A DNA stretch of 64,000 bases from Dyella subtropica (GCF_026283965.1 NZ_JAPDPD010000001.1:310001-374000); one strand, 5' to 3'; positions 27,731 through 36,631 are shown, counted from the stretch's first letter. Program-made: numbers and translations. Notes: generated from the sequence alone by a model not told the origin.

Positions 27731-28318
27731 ATGCCCTATACCGCCGAGCACAAGCTGAAAACTCGCGCGCGCATCGTCGAGTGCGCGCGCGAACTGTTCA
27801 ATCGCCGTGGTTTCGCCGACGTGTCCATCGACGAAATCATGCAGCGCGCCGGACTGACACGCGGCGGTTTCTATAACCACTTCAAGGCCAAGGAAGAGCT
27901 GTTCGCCGAAGCGATTGCCGCCTACCAGAACTTCAACCCGGCACAACGCTGGAAGGAGTTCACCTTCGACACTGCGCACGGCGGCGGCCCACATGCCCGG
28001 CAGATGGTGAACGCCTACCTCTCGAATGCGCACCTGGAAGACATCGAAGGCCATTGCCCGATGATTGCCCTGCCCTCCGACACCGCCCGCGCGGGTCCGC
28101 AGGTCAGGCAGGCCTATGGCGACCTGCTGGAGCGCATGGCTGGCATCCTCGCGGAGGGCATGTCGGTGCCGGACGATATCGACAAACGTCAGCGCGGGCT
28201 CGCTGTGGCCGCGCTTTGTGTGGGAGGCATGGTGCTCTCGCGCACCATCGACGACCTTGCCTTCAGCAATGAGATCCGGGAAGCCGCACGCGCGATCGCG
28301 CTCGAATTGGTGGGCTGA
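27731..28318 (+). CDS. TetR/AcrR-family repressor
   Basis: 195-residue one-component regulator. The DNA-binding domain covers about 8-55: TRARIVECARELFNRRGFADV, then VSIDEIMQRAGLTRGGFYNHF, the helix-turn-helix, and KAKEELFAEAI. The C-terminal ligand domain has a Cys in EGHCPMIALPSDT, a feature seen in several thiol- or electrophile-sensing TetR proteins (NemR-like), so redox sensing is possible. ATG 27731 is chosen; a frame opening at 27662 would start within the operator palindrome. It likely represses itself and the divergent GST gene. Confidence 0.88.
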   Translation: MPYTAEHKLKTRARIVECARELFNRRGFADVSIDEIMQRAGLTRGGFYNHFKAKEELFAEAIAAYQNFNPAQRWKEFTFDTAHGGGPHARQMVNAYLSNAHLEDIEGHCPMIALPSDTARAGPQVRQAYGDLLERMAGILAEGMSVPDDIDKRQRGLAVAALCVGGMVLSRTIDDLAFSNEIREAARAIALELVG

Positions 28319-28437
28319 ACGCATCCGCCGTCATCCCGTCGTGTTACCCACGGGAAGCAACGGATCCGTCACGTGAACTTCACCGTGGCGATGGTGAATG
28401 GCGGAGCCGATCGCCGTGCATTCGCCGCAGCGCATTC

Positions 28438-28452
28438 ATAGCCATAGCCTAT
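28438..28452. promoter_or_regulatory. Partial OxyR-like site upstream of catalase
   Basis: ATAG-N7-CTAT at 28438-28452 matches half of the OxyR consensus (four ATAG/CTAT quarter sites spaced by seven bases). The third quarter (ATCG at 28460) matches 3 of 4 and the fourth is poor. It lies about 110 bases before the catalase start. Function is inferred. Confidence 0.4.
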
Positions 28453-28559
28453 TGGGTATATCGAAACAATCGAATTCAATCTATGGTCCTACCTGCGTAG
28501 ATTCGAACCCAAGCCAGCCGACGCCAGCCCTTCCCCACAGCGCCAACCAGGAGCCCCGC

Positions 28560-30002
28560 ATGAGCGCCCACCGACGTACTCTCACCACCTCTTCCGGTGC
28601 CCCTGTCGCCGACAACCAGAACAGCCTCACGGCCGGTCCGCGTGGCCCACTGCTGGTGCAGGACCACCAGCTTTTCGAGAAGCACGCCCACTTCAATCGC
28701 GAGCGCATCCCCGAGCGCGTCGTGCATGCCAAGGGTTCCGCGGCGTTCGGTACGCTCACCATCACTCACGACATCACGAAGTATTCCCGCGCCAAGGTGT
28801 TCAAGCCGGGCAGCACAACGCCGCTGTTGCTGCGCTTCTCAACCGTCGCCGGCGAGCGCGGCGCAGCCGATGCCGAGCGCGACGTGCGCGGCTTCGCCAT
28901 CAAGTTCTACACCGAGGAAGGCAACTGGGATCTGGTGGGCAACAACACGCCGGTGTTCTTCGTGCGTGACCCGTACAAGTTCCCTGACTTCATCCACACA
29001 CAGAAGCGCGATCCGCGCACCAATATGCGCAACAGCACCGCGATGTGGGATTTCTGGTCGCTGTCGCCGGAATCGCTGCATCAGGTCACCATCCTGATGA
29101 GCGACCGCGGTTTGCCCGCCAGCCTGCGCCATATGCACGGCTTCGGCAGCCACACCTTCAGCTTCTGGAACGACCAGGGCGAGCGCTTCTGGGTGAAGTT
29201 CCACTTCAAGACCCAGCAAGGCATCGAGAACTGGACGAACGAACACGCCGCCAAGGTCATCGGCGAGGATCGCGAATCGCACCAGCGCGACCTGTACGAA
29301 GCGATCGAGCGCAAGGCATTCCCGCGCTGGACCATGTACGTGCAAATCATGCCCGAGGCCGATGCGGAGAAGACTTCATACAACCCGTTCGACCTCACCA
29401 AGGTGTGGCCGCACAAGGATTACCCGCTGATCGAAGTGGGTGTAATGGAACTCAACCAGAATCCCGCGAACTACCACGCCGAGGTCGAGCAATCGAGCTT
29501 CTCGCCGGCCAACGTGGTACCCGGCATCAGCCACAGCCCGGACAAGATGCTGCAGTTCCGCATCTTCTCCTACGCCGACGCGGCGCGTTACCGCTTGGGC
29601 ACCAATCACGAGCAGCTGGAAGTGAATCGCCCGCGTTGCCCGGTGCACAACTACTACCGCGACGGCCAGATGCGCTTCGACGGCAACGGCGGCGGCAGCG
29701 TGAATTACGAGCCGAACTCGTTCGGCGGCCCGATCGAAGACAAGTCGGTGAAGGAGCCGCCGCTGAAGATTTCCGGCGATGCCGACCGCTACGATCATCG
29801 CGCGGGCAACGATGACTACACGCAAGCTGGCGATCTGTTCCGACTGATGGATGCCGGCCAGAAACAGCAGCTGTTCGACAACATCGCCGCAGCGATGCAA
29901 GGCGTGCCGGAAGAAATCGTGCGACGCCAGCTAGGCCATTTCGCCAAGGCCGACCCCGCCTATGCGGCAGGTGTAGCGAAGGCGCTCGGCCTCAAGCTCT
30001 GA
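28560..30002 (+). CDS. katA: Heme catalase, small-subunit type
   Basis: 480-residue monofunctional catalase that dismutates hydrogen peroxide. The catalytic histidine is His56 in [16 protein letters not shown], the distal Asn motif GNNTPVFF lies at about 128-135, and the proximal heme tyrosine is in the [14 protein letters not shown] motif. The length and absence of a C-terminal flavodoxin-like domain place it in the small-subunit group. ATG 28560 follows AGGAG; the frame is open to 28398 without similarity. A partial OxyR-like site is present upstream and a terminator follows. The letter in the gene symbol is conventional, not proven. Confidence 0.92.
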   Translation: MSAHRRTLTTSSGAPVADNQNSLTAGPRGPLLVQDHQLFEKHAHFNRERIPERVVHAKGSAAFGTLTITHDITKYSRAKVFKPGSTTPLLLRFSTVAGERGAADAERDVRGFAIKFYTEEGNWDLVGNNTPVFFVRDPYKFPDFIHTQKRDPRTNMRNSTAMWDFWSLSPESLHQVTILMSDRGLPASLRHMHGFGSHTFSFWNDQGERFWVKFHFKTQQGIENWTNEHAAKVIGEDRESHQRDLYEAIERKAFPRWTMYVQIMPEADAEKTSYNPFDLTKVWPHKDYPLIEVGVMELNQNPANYHAEVEQSSFSPANVVPGISHSPDKMLQFRIFSYADAARYRLGTNHEQLEVNRPRCPVHNYYRDGQMRFDGNGGGSVNYEPNSFGGPIEDKSVKEPPLKISGDADRYDHRAGNDDYTQAGDLFRLMDAGQKQQLFDNIAAAMQGVPEEIVRRQLGHFAKADPAYAAGVAKALGLKL

Positions 30003-30022
30003 CGCTGGCAACTACGTAGACG

Positions 30023-30053
30023 CCAACGGCCCGCCAAGCGGGTCGTTGGTTTT
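30023..30053 (+). terminator. Rho-independent terminator of catalase gene
   Basis: Stem ccaacggcccg/cgggtcgttgg (11 bp with one G-U pair), 5-base loop and TTTT tail, 20 bases after the catalase stop. Confidence 0.8.
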
Positions 30054-30079
30054 GTCACGCGGAAACCTAAAACAGGCTC

Positions 30080-30631
30080 TTAGGCAGCGATACTGGCGAC
30101 CGTCGTCTCCGGCACGACGCCCCCTTCAGTCATCCGTACCGGCACGACTTCACGCGCGATTTCGCGGGCGGCAAGACGTCCCGACAACACCAGTTTGTGG
30201 ATGCAGGTCGTGACTTCCGCACGGCCGAACGGCTTTTTGATGAAATCGTCAGCACCGAACCGCTGTACGTAGAACTGCTCAGTGGCCTGTTGGTTACCAC
30301 TGATCATCACGATCGGAATATCCCGCGTCATGGGGTCGTGACGCAGCGCGCGTAGCACAGCAAAGCCATTGATACCCGGCAGCACGATATCCAGGAAGAT
30401 CATCGCGGGCTGCTCGTCGCGGGCCAGCTCCAGGGCGCTTTCGCCATCGAAGGCCTTCAATGGGGCATAGCCTTCCTGATCAAGCATCTTGCCCAACACG
30501 GCCAACAGCGTGGGAGAGTCGTCGACCATCAACACGCGGCTACCCTCCGGCGCCTGCAGCCGAAGTGGCGTGACGCGCTCGTGCGTAGCCGTACTGCCAA
30601 GCAGGCGTTTCAAAAAACCGATTCCAGTCAT
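30080..30631 (-). CDS. Single-domain response regulator (PilG/PilH-like)
   Basis: 183 residues: a 30-residue N-terminal extension, then one receiver domain (about 31-155) and a short tail. The phosphorylation site is Asp81 in FLDIVLPGING, with acidic pair Asp37-Asp38 and the lysine motif DDFIKKPF. No output domain is present. It resembles CheY-like regulators of type IV pili and twitching chemosensory systems, but none of those genes are nearby, so the partner kinase is unknown. I start at ATG 30631. Confidence 0.8.
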   Translation of the reverse strand: MTGIGFLKRLLGSTATHERVTPLRLQAPEGSRVLMVDDSPTLLAVLGKMLDQEGYAPLKAFDGESALELARDEQPAMIFLDIVLPGINGFAVLRALRHDPMTRDIPIVMISGNQQATEQFYVQRFGADDFIKKPFGRAEVTTCIHKLVLSGRLAAREIAREVVPVRMTEGGVVPETTVASIAA

Positions 30632-30737
30632 GACGTGCTCCCCCGCAGGTGCTCTTGCGCATGAAACGGTACATCGCGTAGCCGCTTCTTTGCGCAAATG
30701 CTCCCTCAGATTGGCACCACAAACTGCGATGCGTTGC

Positions 30738-31136
30738 TCAACTGGAGCCCTTCAAACGCCGTAATTCCCTCCTATCCTGCTTATCAGGACGCCCTGCAGG
30801 GGCATTCGCGCCGATCAAACGGCGTTGCTCGCGCATGGCGTCGCGTGCCAACTGGCTCGCTTCGGTCTCGCGATAGAGGGCTTGTGCCACGCTCGCCGGG
30901 CCGCGCCGTTCAGACAAGGCCAGCACCTCGACCTCCAGACGCTCCTCGCCACGGGTGATCTTCAACCTGTCGCCCACATGCAGGGCTTTGGCAGGCTTGC
31001 AGCCGGCATCATTCACATCGATCCTGCCGCCATCGATCGCCTGTTTGGCGAGGCTGCGGGTCTTGAAAAAGCGGGCAGCCCACAGCCAGACGTCGGCGCG
31101 GACTTCGTTCGTGGCAGGAACAGACGGGGATGGCAT
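30738..31136 (-). CDS. hslR: Heat shock protein 15, S4-domain RNA-binding protein
   Basis: 132-residue Hsp15 homologue, which binds free 50S subunits carrying nascent chains and helps recycle stalled ribosomes. The S4 domain is ADVWLWAARFFKTRSLAKQA, continuing IDGGRIDVNDAGCKPAKALHVGD, and the C-terminal basic tail ends DRRELRRLKGSS. The ATG at 31136 gives the usual length (E. coli 133). A longer frame upstream to 31283 is not conserved. Confidence 0.88.
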   Translation of the reverse strand: MPSPSVPATNEVRADVWLWAARFFKTRSLAKQAIDGGRIDVNDAGCKPAKALHVGDRLKITRGEERLEVEVLALSERRGPASVAQALYRETEASQLARDAMREQRRLIGANAPAGRPDKQDRRELRRLKGSS

Positions 31137-31209
31137 GACTGCATTATCGGTCAGGCAGCTACAGCTGACATGATCGGCCCACCGAAAGTCTGACCGACGA
31201 GGCATCACG

Positions 31210-31473
31210 ATGGATGGGACAGCATACCCATGGGTTTGGGCGGCCCTCACGTTCGTTGCAGGCTTCCAACTGGCCAGAGCCATCTATCGCCGCGATAGCC
31301 CGCACACGACGCACCCCCTGCAGGAGGTCAGCGATGGTGATATCGATGCGGCGATTCGAGCAAAGCAGACGATTGAAGCCATCAAGCTTTATCGCCAGCG
31401 CACTGGCTGTGATTTGAAGGAAGCACGGCAGGCGATCCAGACACGTGCAGGACAACTGGACGTTACCCTCTAG
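31210..31473 (+). CDS. Small membrane protein with L7/L12 C-terminal-like domain
   Basis: 87 residues. An N-terminal hydrophobic stretch (YPWVWAALTFVAGFQLARAIY, about 6-26, slightly split by polar residues) suggests a membrane anchor. The C-terminal part, IDAAIRAKQTIEAIKLYRQ and RTGCDLKEARQAI, matches the fold pattern of the ribosomal protein L7/L12 C-terminal domain (I-x-AIK-x-YR-x-x-TG-x-LKEA). Such stand-alone proteins are known in proteobacteria without a defined role. Its stop codon overlaps that of the convergent AEC gene in the tetramer CTAG. Confidence 0.65.
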   Translation: MDGTAYPWVWAALTFVAGFQLARAIYRRDSPHTTHPLQEVSDGDIDAAIRAKQTIEAIKLYRQRTGCDLKEARQAIQTRAGQLDVTL

Positions 31474-32375
31474 ACACCGCCTAGCCATGCACTGCCCAGC
31501 GGCACGGTCAAGAGCGACAGCACGATACCTGCGCCCAAAACAGTGTTCGCCAACGGCGGCTCCAGACCGTATTCGTCCGCCAGGATCGCCGCAGAGATCA
31601 TCGGCGCCATCGCCGCTTGCAGCACGCCTACTGTCAGCACCAGGCCGCCCACGCCTGCCGCCGCGCCCATCGCCAGGCACAGTAAAGGCGCCAGCACCAG
31701 CTTCCAGCCCAGCCCCATACCCAGGGCGATGGCCTGGCGCTCGCCCAGATGGAATTTGAACTGCAGCCCCACCGAGAACAGGGCCAGCGGCGTGAGCGTG
31801 GCACCGATCGGCGCGAATACGCCGTCGAACAACGCTGGCCAACCGCCGAGCAAGCCGACAACGATGCCCACCACGAGCGAAAGAAAAGCCGGAAAAGTAA
31901 GGACGCGCCGCACGATCACGCGAGGCTGTGGGGTGCGCCCCGCATACAGCGAAGCCACCACCACGCCGGCCGAGGCAAGCAACGGGAAACAGCCAAGCTG
32001 GTCGGCCACCACGGCCAGCGCCAGCCCTTCCTTGCCATGCATCGCCTGCATCATGGGGTAGCCCATGAACGAGGTATTGCCCAGACCACAGACCACCGTC
32101 AGCGCGCCGATGCGGCCGCGCGACCAGCCCAGCCAGCGCCCCAGCAACGCGAACAACAGCCACGCCCCGAAGAACACGACCCACATCGTCGCCACGAGGA
32201 ACCATAGCTGCGCGTCGAACGCCACCTTCGGTATCAACGCCAACACCAGCGCCGGCAAGGCGACGTGGACAACCCACCAATTGATGCCGTGGACGATGCC
32301 AGCTGGCGGTTTGGCGAAACGTGCAACCAGCACGCCAAGCACCAGACAGGCGAACAGCATCAGCAGCGAGGCCAT
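31470..32375 (-). CDS. AEC-family transporter (auxin efflux carrier family)
   Basis: 301-residue membrane protein with about ten hydrophobic helices. Typical AEC features are the N-terminal helix LMLFACLVLGVLVARFAKPP, the central GLGNTSFMGYPMMQAM motif with Asn and Pro in the unwound helix, and the C-terminal LQAAMAPMISAAILA. Family members export carboxylic acids or related anions; the substrate here is unknown. It ends tail-to-tail with the small L7/L12-like gene. Confidence 0.85.
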   Translation of the reverse strand: MASLLMLFACLVLGVLVARFAKPPAGIVHGINWWVVHVALPALVLALIPKVAFDAQLWFLVATMWVVFFGAWLLFALLGRWLGWSRGRIGALTVVCGLGNTSFMGYPMMQAMHGKEGLALAVVADQLGCFPLLASAGVVVASLYAGRTPQPRVIVRRVLTFPAFLSLVVGIVVGLLGGWPALFDGVFAPIGATLTPLALFSVGLQFKFHLGERQAIALGMGLGWKLVLAPLLCLAMGAAAGVGGLVLTVGVLQAAMAPMISAAILADEYGLEPPLANTVLGAGIVLSLLTVPLGSAWLGGV

Positions 32376-32390
32376 GGTGCTCTCTTCAAG

Positions 32391-32423
32391 AAAAAAGGCG
32401 GCCGCAGTATAGCGGCCGCCTTT
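32391..32423 (-). terminator. Rho-independent terminator of htpG
   Basis: Arms aaaggcggccgc and gcggccgccttt (12 bp) with a 6-base loop. On the minus strand the stem is followed by six T, 28 bases after the htpG stop. It also lies 16 bases before the AEC gene start, so it separates the two genes. Confidence 0.85.
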
Positions 32424-32450
32424 CGGGTCCTCGTGGATGTCCCGCGTGAG

Positions 32451-34322
32451 CTAACCGAGCAGCACCCGATTCATGCGCTGCACGAAGGCCGAGGGATCGG
32501 GCAGCGGCGCACCGGCTGCAATCTCTGCCTGCTCCAGCAGCAGATTGGCGAGATCCTTGGCCTTGCCTTCGTCGGCCTCAGCCTCGACTCGCATTAGCAG
32601 TGCGTGCTGCGGATTGATCTCCAGCGTGGGCTTGCTCTCTGGCATGTCGTGGCCGGCTTCGCGCAGCAAGCGCGCCAGATGCGGCGCCATTTCATAGTCG
32701 GACAGGGCCAGGCAGGACGGCGAATCGGTCAGGCGCGCCGAGACACGCACGTCGGAGACGCGATCGCCCAGCAGGTCCTTGAGCTTCTTGAGCAGCGGTT
32801 CGGCCGCCTTGCTGGCCTCTTCTTGCTGCTTCTTATCCGCCTCATCCAGTGCCAGCTCGCCCTTGGCGACGTTTTTCAGCTTCTTGCCGGCGTACTCGTT
32901 GAGGCTGCCGAGCATCCACTCATCGATGCGGTCGGACATCAGCAGCACTTCGATGCCCTTGGCCTTGAACGCTTCGAGCTGCGGGCTGCCAATAGCCGCG
33001 GCATGACTGTCGGCAGTGATGTACCAGAGGGTGTCCTGGCCCACGGCCATGCGCCCGATGTAATCGTCGAGCGACACGCTCTGCGCACTGCCCTCGCCCT
33101 TGGTCGAGGCGAAACGCAGCAATTTGGCGATGCGCTCGCGGTTCGCGTGATCCTCGGCAATGCCTTCCTTCAGCGTGTTGCCGAAGGCTTTGTAGAAGGT
33201 GGTGAACTTCTCGGGCTCATCGCGAGCCAGCTTCTCGATCAGGTCGAGCACGCGCTTTACGCACGCCGCCTTGATGCGATCCAGCTGACGATTTTGCTGC
33301 AGGATTTCGCGGCTCACGTTGAGCGGCAGGTCGTCCGCGTCCACCACGCCGCGCACGAAGCGCAGGTAGTTCGGCAGCAACTCTTCAGCCGCGTCCATGA
33401 TGAAGACGCGCTTGATGTAGAGCTTGAGTCCCTTGCGCTCGTCGCGCCCGCCCATCATCAGATCGAACGGTGGCTGCGAGGGCAAGTAGAGCAGCGTGGT
33501 GAAGCTCTGGCTGCCTTCAACGCGGTTGTGCGTCCAGGTCAGTGCATCGTTGAAATCGTGGCCGAGCGATTTGTAGAAGCTCTGGTAGTCCTCGTCGCTG
33601 ATCTCGGACTTCGGCTTGGTCCATAGTGCGGAGGCGGCGTTCACCGTCTCCCCTTCGTCGCCGGGCTTGCCGTCCTTTTCGAGCGGCAGACGGATCGGGA
33701 AAGCCACGTGGTCGGAGTAGCGGGTAATCAGGGATTTGAGCGTCCAGGGCTTGAGGAACTCGTCCTCGTCGGCCTTCAGATGCAGGATCACGGTCGTGCC
33801 GCGCTGAGCCAGTTCCACTTGCTCGAGCGAATACTCGCCCTTGCCGTCGCTCTCCCACTTCACGCCCTCGCCAGCCGGCGCATCAGCGCGGCGGCTCAGC
33901 ACGGTGACGCGGTCGGCCACGACGAAGGCGGAATAGAAACCCACGCCGAACTGGCCGATCAGATGCGCGTCGGTTTTCTGTTCGGCGCTCATCGCTTCAA
34001 GGAAGCGGCGCGTGCCGGAACTGGCGATGGTGCCGATGTTGGCGACCACCTCGTCGCGGTTCATGCCTACGCCGTTGTCGCGCACGGTAACGGTGCGCGC
34101 TTCCGGATCCCAGCTCACGTCGATGTGCAGCTCGCCGTCACCAGCCACCAGCTCCGGCTTGGCGATCGACTCGAAGCGCAGCTTGTCGCAGGCGTCGGAG
34201 GCGTTGGAGATCAGCTCGCGCAGGAAAATTTCCTTGTGCGAGTACAGCGAGTGGGTGACCAGGTGCAGCACCTGGGCGACTTCGGCTTCGAATTTGCGGG
34301 TTTCGGCGGGTGCGAAGGTCAT
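32451..34322 (-). CDS. htpG: Molecular chaperone HtpG (Hsp90)
   Basis: 623-residue Hsp90. The N-terminal ATPase has the GHKL motifs ELISNASDACDKLR, VRDNGVGMNRDEV and GQFGVGFYSAFVVAD. The middle domain carries the catalytic arginine region (LNVSREILQQNRQLDRIK), and the C-terminal dimerisation domain ends FVQRMNRVLLG. The length matches E. coli HtpG (624). htpX lies 64 bases upstream on the same strand, so two heat-shock genes may share a transcript; no clear sigma-32 promoter was recognised in the gap. Confidence 0.96.
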   Translation of the reverse strand: MTFAPAETRKFEAEVAQVLHLVTHSLYSHKEIFLRELISNASDACDKLRFESIAKPELVAGDGELHIDVSWDPEARTVTVRDNGVGMNRDEVVANIGTIASSGTRRFLEAMSAEQKTDAHLIGQFGVGFYSAFVVADRVTVLSRRADAPAGEGVKWESDGKGEYSLEQVELAQRGTTVILHLKADEDEFLKPWTLKSLITRYSDHVAFPIRLPLEKDGKPGDEGETVNAASALWTKPKSEISDEDYQSFYKSLGHDFNDALTWTHNRVEGSQSFTTLLYLPSQPPFDLMMGGRDERKGLKLYIKRVFIMDAAEELLPNYLRFVRGVVDADDLPLNVSREILQQNRQLDRIKAACVKRVLDLIEKLARDEPEKFTTFYKAFGNTLKEGIAEDHANRERIAKLLRFASTKGEGSAQSVSLDDYIGRMAVGQDTLWYITADSHAAAIGSPQLEAFKAKGIEVLLMSDRIDEWMLGSLNEYAGKKLKNVAKGELALDEADKKQQEEASKAAEPLLKKLKDLLGDRVSDVRVSARLTDSPSCLALSDYEMAPHLARLLREAGHDMPESKPTLEINPQHALLMRVEAEADEGKAKDLANLLLEQAEIAAGAPLPDPSAFVQRMNRVLLG

Positions 34323-34386
34323 GGAGGCTTCGTTGATAGGTGGTGTTGATAAGGAATGGAAACGGCGTGAAGGGGCTACTCGCCCA

Positions 34387-35271
34387 TCATCCCTGTCGTT
34401 GCAATGCGGCGACGCGCTCTTCCAGCGGCGGGTGGCTCATGAACAGGCGTTTGAAGCCCGGGGCCAGGTGTCCGGCAATACCGAACGCCGCCATGGTCTG
34501 CGGGAGGGTGCTTTCGCCGTGATTGGCCTGCAGGCGCTGCAGGGCCGAGATCATCGAACCGCGACCGGCCAGCTTGGCGCCAGCGGCGTCGGCGCGGAAC
34601 TCGCGCCAGCGCGAGAACGCCATCACGATCATCGAGGCGAACAGGCCGAACACCAGCTGCAGCACCATCACCGACACGAAGTAGCCGATGCCGCCGCCAC
34701 GCTCGCGTCCGCCGGAGAGCCAGCTGTCCACCAGCCGGCCAACGATGCGCGCGGCCACGATCACCAGCGTGTTGAGCACGCCCTGGATCAGGGTCAGCGT
34801 GACCATGTCGCCGTTGGCGACGTGGCCGATCTCGTGGCCGAGCACGGCGGAAACCTGCTCGCGATCCATCTGCTGCAGCAGACCGCTGCTCACTGCCACC
34901 AGCGAGCTGTTCTTGGTCATGCCGGTGGCGAACGCGTTCATCTCCGGCGCGTCGTAGATGGCGACCTCGGGCATGCCGATGCCGGCGTTCTGGGCATGGC
35001 GGCGCACGGTGTCGACCAGCCAGCGCTCGGCGTCGTTCTGCGGCTGCTCGATGACCCGGGCGCCGGTGGACATCTTGGCGGTCCACTTGGACATGGCCAG
35101 CGAGATGAAAGCGCCGCCCATGCCGAACACAGCGGCATAAGCGAGCAGGCCTCCCATACCGCCATAACCACGGGCGGCGGCCCACTGATCAATGCCGAAC
35201 AAACGGCACACGATGGTGAGCAGGGCAAGAACGGCGATATTGGTAAACAGGAACAATGCGATGCGACGCAT
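34387..35271 (-). CDS. htpX: Protease HtpX
   Basis: 294-residue inner-membrane M48 metalloprotease that degrades damaged membrane proteins. Two N-terminal transmembrane segments (about 5-25 and 40-60) precede the zinc motif HEIGH at 146-150; two more hydrophobic segments lie around 157-215, followed by the third zinc ligand in FRADAAGAKLAG. ATG 35271 gives MRRIALFLFTN, as in homologues. The order htpX-htpG suggests coordinated stress expression. A repeat element begins about 87 bases upstream of the start. Confidence 0.94.
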   Translation of the reverse strand: MRRIALFLFTNIAVLALLTIVCRLFGIDQWAAARGYGGMGGLLAYAAVFGMGGAFISLAMSKWTAKMSTGARVIEQPQNDAERWLVDTVRRHAQNAGIGMPEVAIYDAPEMNAFATGMTKNSSLVAVSSGLLQQMDREQVSAVLGHEIGHVANGDMVTLTLIQGVLNTLVIVAARIVGRLVDSWLSGGRERGGGIGYFVSVMVLQLVFGLFASMIVMAFSRWREFRADAAGAKLAGRGSMISALQRLQANHGESTLPQTMAAFGIAGHLAPGFKRLFMSHPPLEERVAALQRQG

Positions 35272-35358
35272 GGCTGTCTCTCGGGCAGTCATGAAAGGGG
35301 ATGCGGCTTTCGCCGCAGGGAAAGGATCGTGGCGATGCGCCGCGGTTTCAAGGGTTAA

Positions 35359-35641
35359 GGATGCTCTGATCTATTCCACGTACCCGGCATGACGTCCAGA
35401 AGGCCCGCGGGGTGTGTTGCGTGGCGCAGGGCAGACTGGCTGTCTGTTCAAGCCGCGCGGCGCAGCCTGCAGGCCTTCTGGACGTCACCCCATCATTCAA
35501 TTCAACACGTGGGGCCGCCCTGTATGCGCGCAGCGCTTCGCCCCAGCGGCTCGACAGACAGCCAGTCTGCCTTCACCGCTGCGACAAACCGCTGCGCGCA
35601 TACAGGGCGGTGACGGGTGCGTGGAATAGATCAGAGCATCC
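35359..35641. repeat. Nested palindromic element, copy 1
   Basis: 283 bp between GGATGC and GCATCC ends. Terminal inverted repeats of 23 bp are perfect (35356-35378 with 35622-35644). Inside are two hairpins: A with 15-bp arms 35391-35405/35472-35486, and B with 21-bp arms 35515-35535/35590-35610. Hairpin tips are AGAC-TGGCT-GTCT (35433-35445) and AGAC-AGCCA-GTCT (35556-35568). It encodes no credible protein. It lies between htpX and gluQ and ends 23 bases before the gluQ ATG. Confidence 0.9.
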
Positions 35642-35667
35642 TTATGTCTGGACCGTAGAATGGAAGG

Positions 35668-36534
35668 ATGAGTTACCGCGGACGCTTCGCCCCCTCTCCG
35701 ACCGGCCACCTCCATTTCGGTTCCCTGATCGCCGCCCTGGCGAGCTGGCTGTGCGCGCGCCGAGCCGGCGGCCACTGGCTGGTCCGGATGGAGGACATCG
35801 ACCCGCCACGCGAAGTCCCCGGCTCGGCGTCGAGCATCCTCGCCACCCTGCCTGCCTTCGGCCTCGTCGCCGACGGGCCGGTGCTCTACCAATCTCAGCG
35901 CATGGCGGCCTATGACGCGGCCTTCGAGCAACTACGGGCGGCCGACCAGGTATTCCCTTGCTGGTGCAGCCGGTCGGACTTGGCCGAAGTGGACGGCATG
36001 CACCGGGATGGACGCTGCGTAGCGGCACCGGACCACGATCGGCCGCCAGCGTGGCGCCTGCGGGTGCCGGATATGGATATCCGGTTCGACGACGCGCTAC
36101 AGGGCCCGCAACGGCAGAATCTGCGCGAATCCGCCGGCGACTTCGTGATCAAACGGGTCGAGGGTTTCTACGCCTACCAGCTCGCCTGCGTGGTGGACGA
36201 TGCCTGGCAGGGCATCACGCAAGTGGTGCGCGGTAACGACCTGCTCGACTCCACGCCGCGACAAATCTGGCTGCAGCGCTGTCTCGGGTTAGCGACGCCG
36301 AGTTATCTGCACCTGCCACTGGCGCTGGATGCCAGTGGCCGCAAATTATCCAAGACCGAGCGCGCCCATCCCGTGGACCCGGACGAACCGCTACCGGCTC
36401 TGCGTCGGGCGCTGAGCTTCCTCGATCAATCGGTAGCGAAAGATCCCGCGAGCGTCGAGGCGTTGTTGAACCACGCGCTCGCGCATTTCGACGCTGCATC
36501 TTTGCCGCACTGCAGCGACCGTTCGGCGGCATAA
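35668..36534 (+). CDS. gluQ: Glutamyl-Q tRNA(Asp) synthetase
   Basis: 288-residue truncated GluRS paralogue that attaches glutamate to the queuosine base of tRNA-Asp. The HIGH-type motif is in PSPTGHLHFGSL, the KMSKS equivalent is KLSKTE, and the catalytic core has RMEDIDPPRE. The Cys-containing CWCSRSD is part of the zinc site. The anticodon-binding domain of GluRS is absent, as expected. GGAAGG sits directly before the ATG. Because repeat copy 1 ends 23 bases upstream, the promoter must lie in or beyond the repeat. Confidence 0.93.
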   Translation: MSYRGRFAPSPTGHLHFGSLIAALASWLCARRAGGHWLVRMEDIDPPREVPGSASSILATLPAFGLVADGPVLYQSQRMAAYDAAFEQLRAADQVFPCWCSRSDLAEVDGMHRDGRCVAAPDHDRPPAWRLRVPDMDIRFDDALQGPQRQNLRESAGDFVIKRVEGFYAYQLACVVDDAWQGITQVVRGNDLLDSTPRQIWLQRCLGLATPSYLHLPLALDASGRKLSKTERAHPVDPDEPLPALRRALSFLDQSVAKDPASVEALLNHALAHFDAASLPHCSDRSAA

Positions 36535-36606
36535 ACCGCTATAAAGAAACCGCTGCCATGACCCGACGCACAACGCGACCGGCAGCGTGCTTCCCGTAGA
36601 CGAATT

Positions 36607-36631
36607 GCCATGTTGAACCTGTAAACATGGC
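36607..36631. repeat. Inverted repeat upstream of phaB
   Basis: Arms GCCATGTT and AACATGGC enclose nine bases, between gluQ and phaB. It may be a gluQ terminator or a regulator site for phaB; no T tract follows. Confidence 0.35.

Noticed and set aside
34323-34386. Sigma-32 promoter before htpG
   Set aside because: No pair resembling CTTGAA and CCCCAT at the right spacing was found in the 64-base gap.
35389-35931. Frames of 71-167 codons within and beside element copy 1
   Set aside because: They follow the palindromic arms and differ between copies; no frame is common to all three elements.
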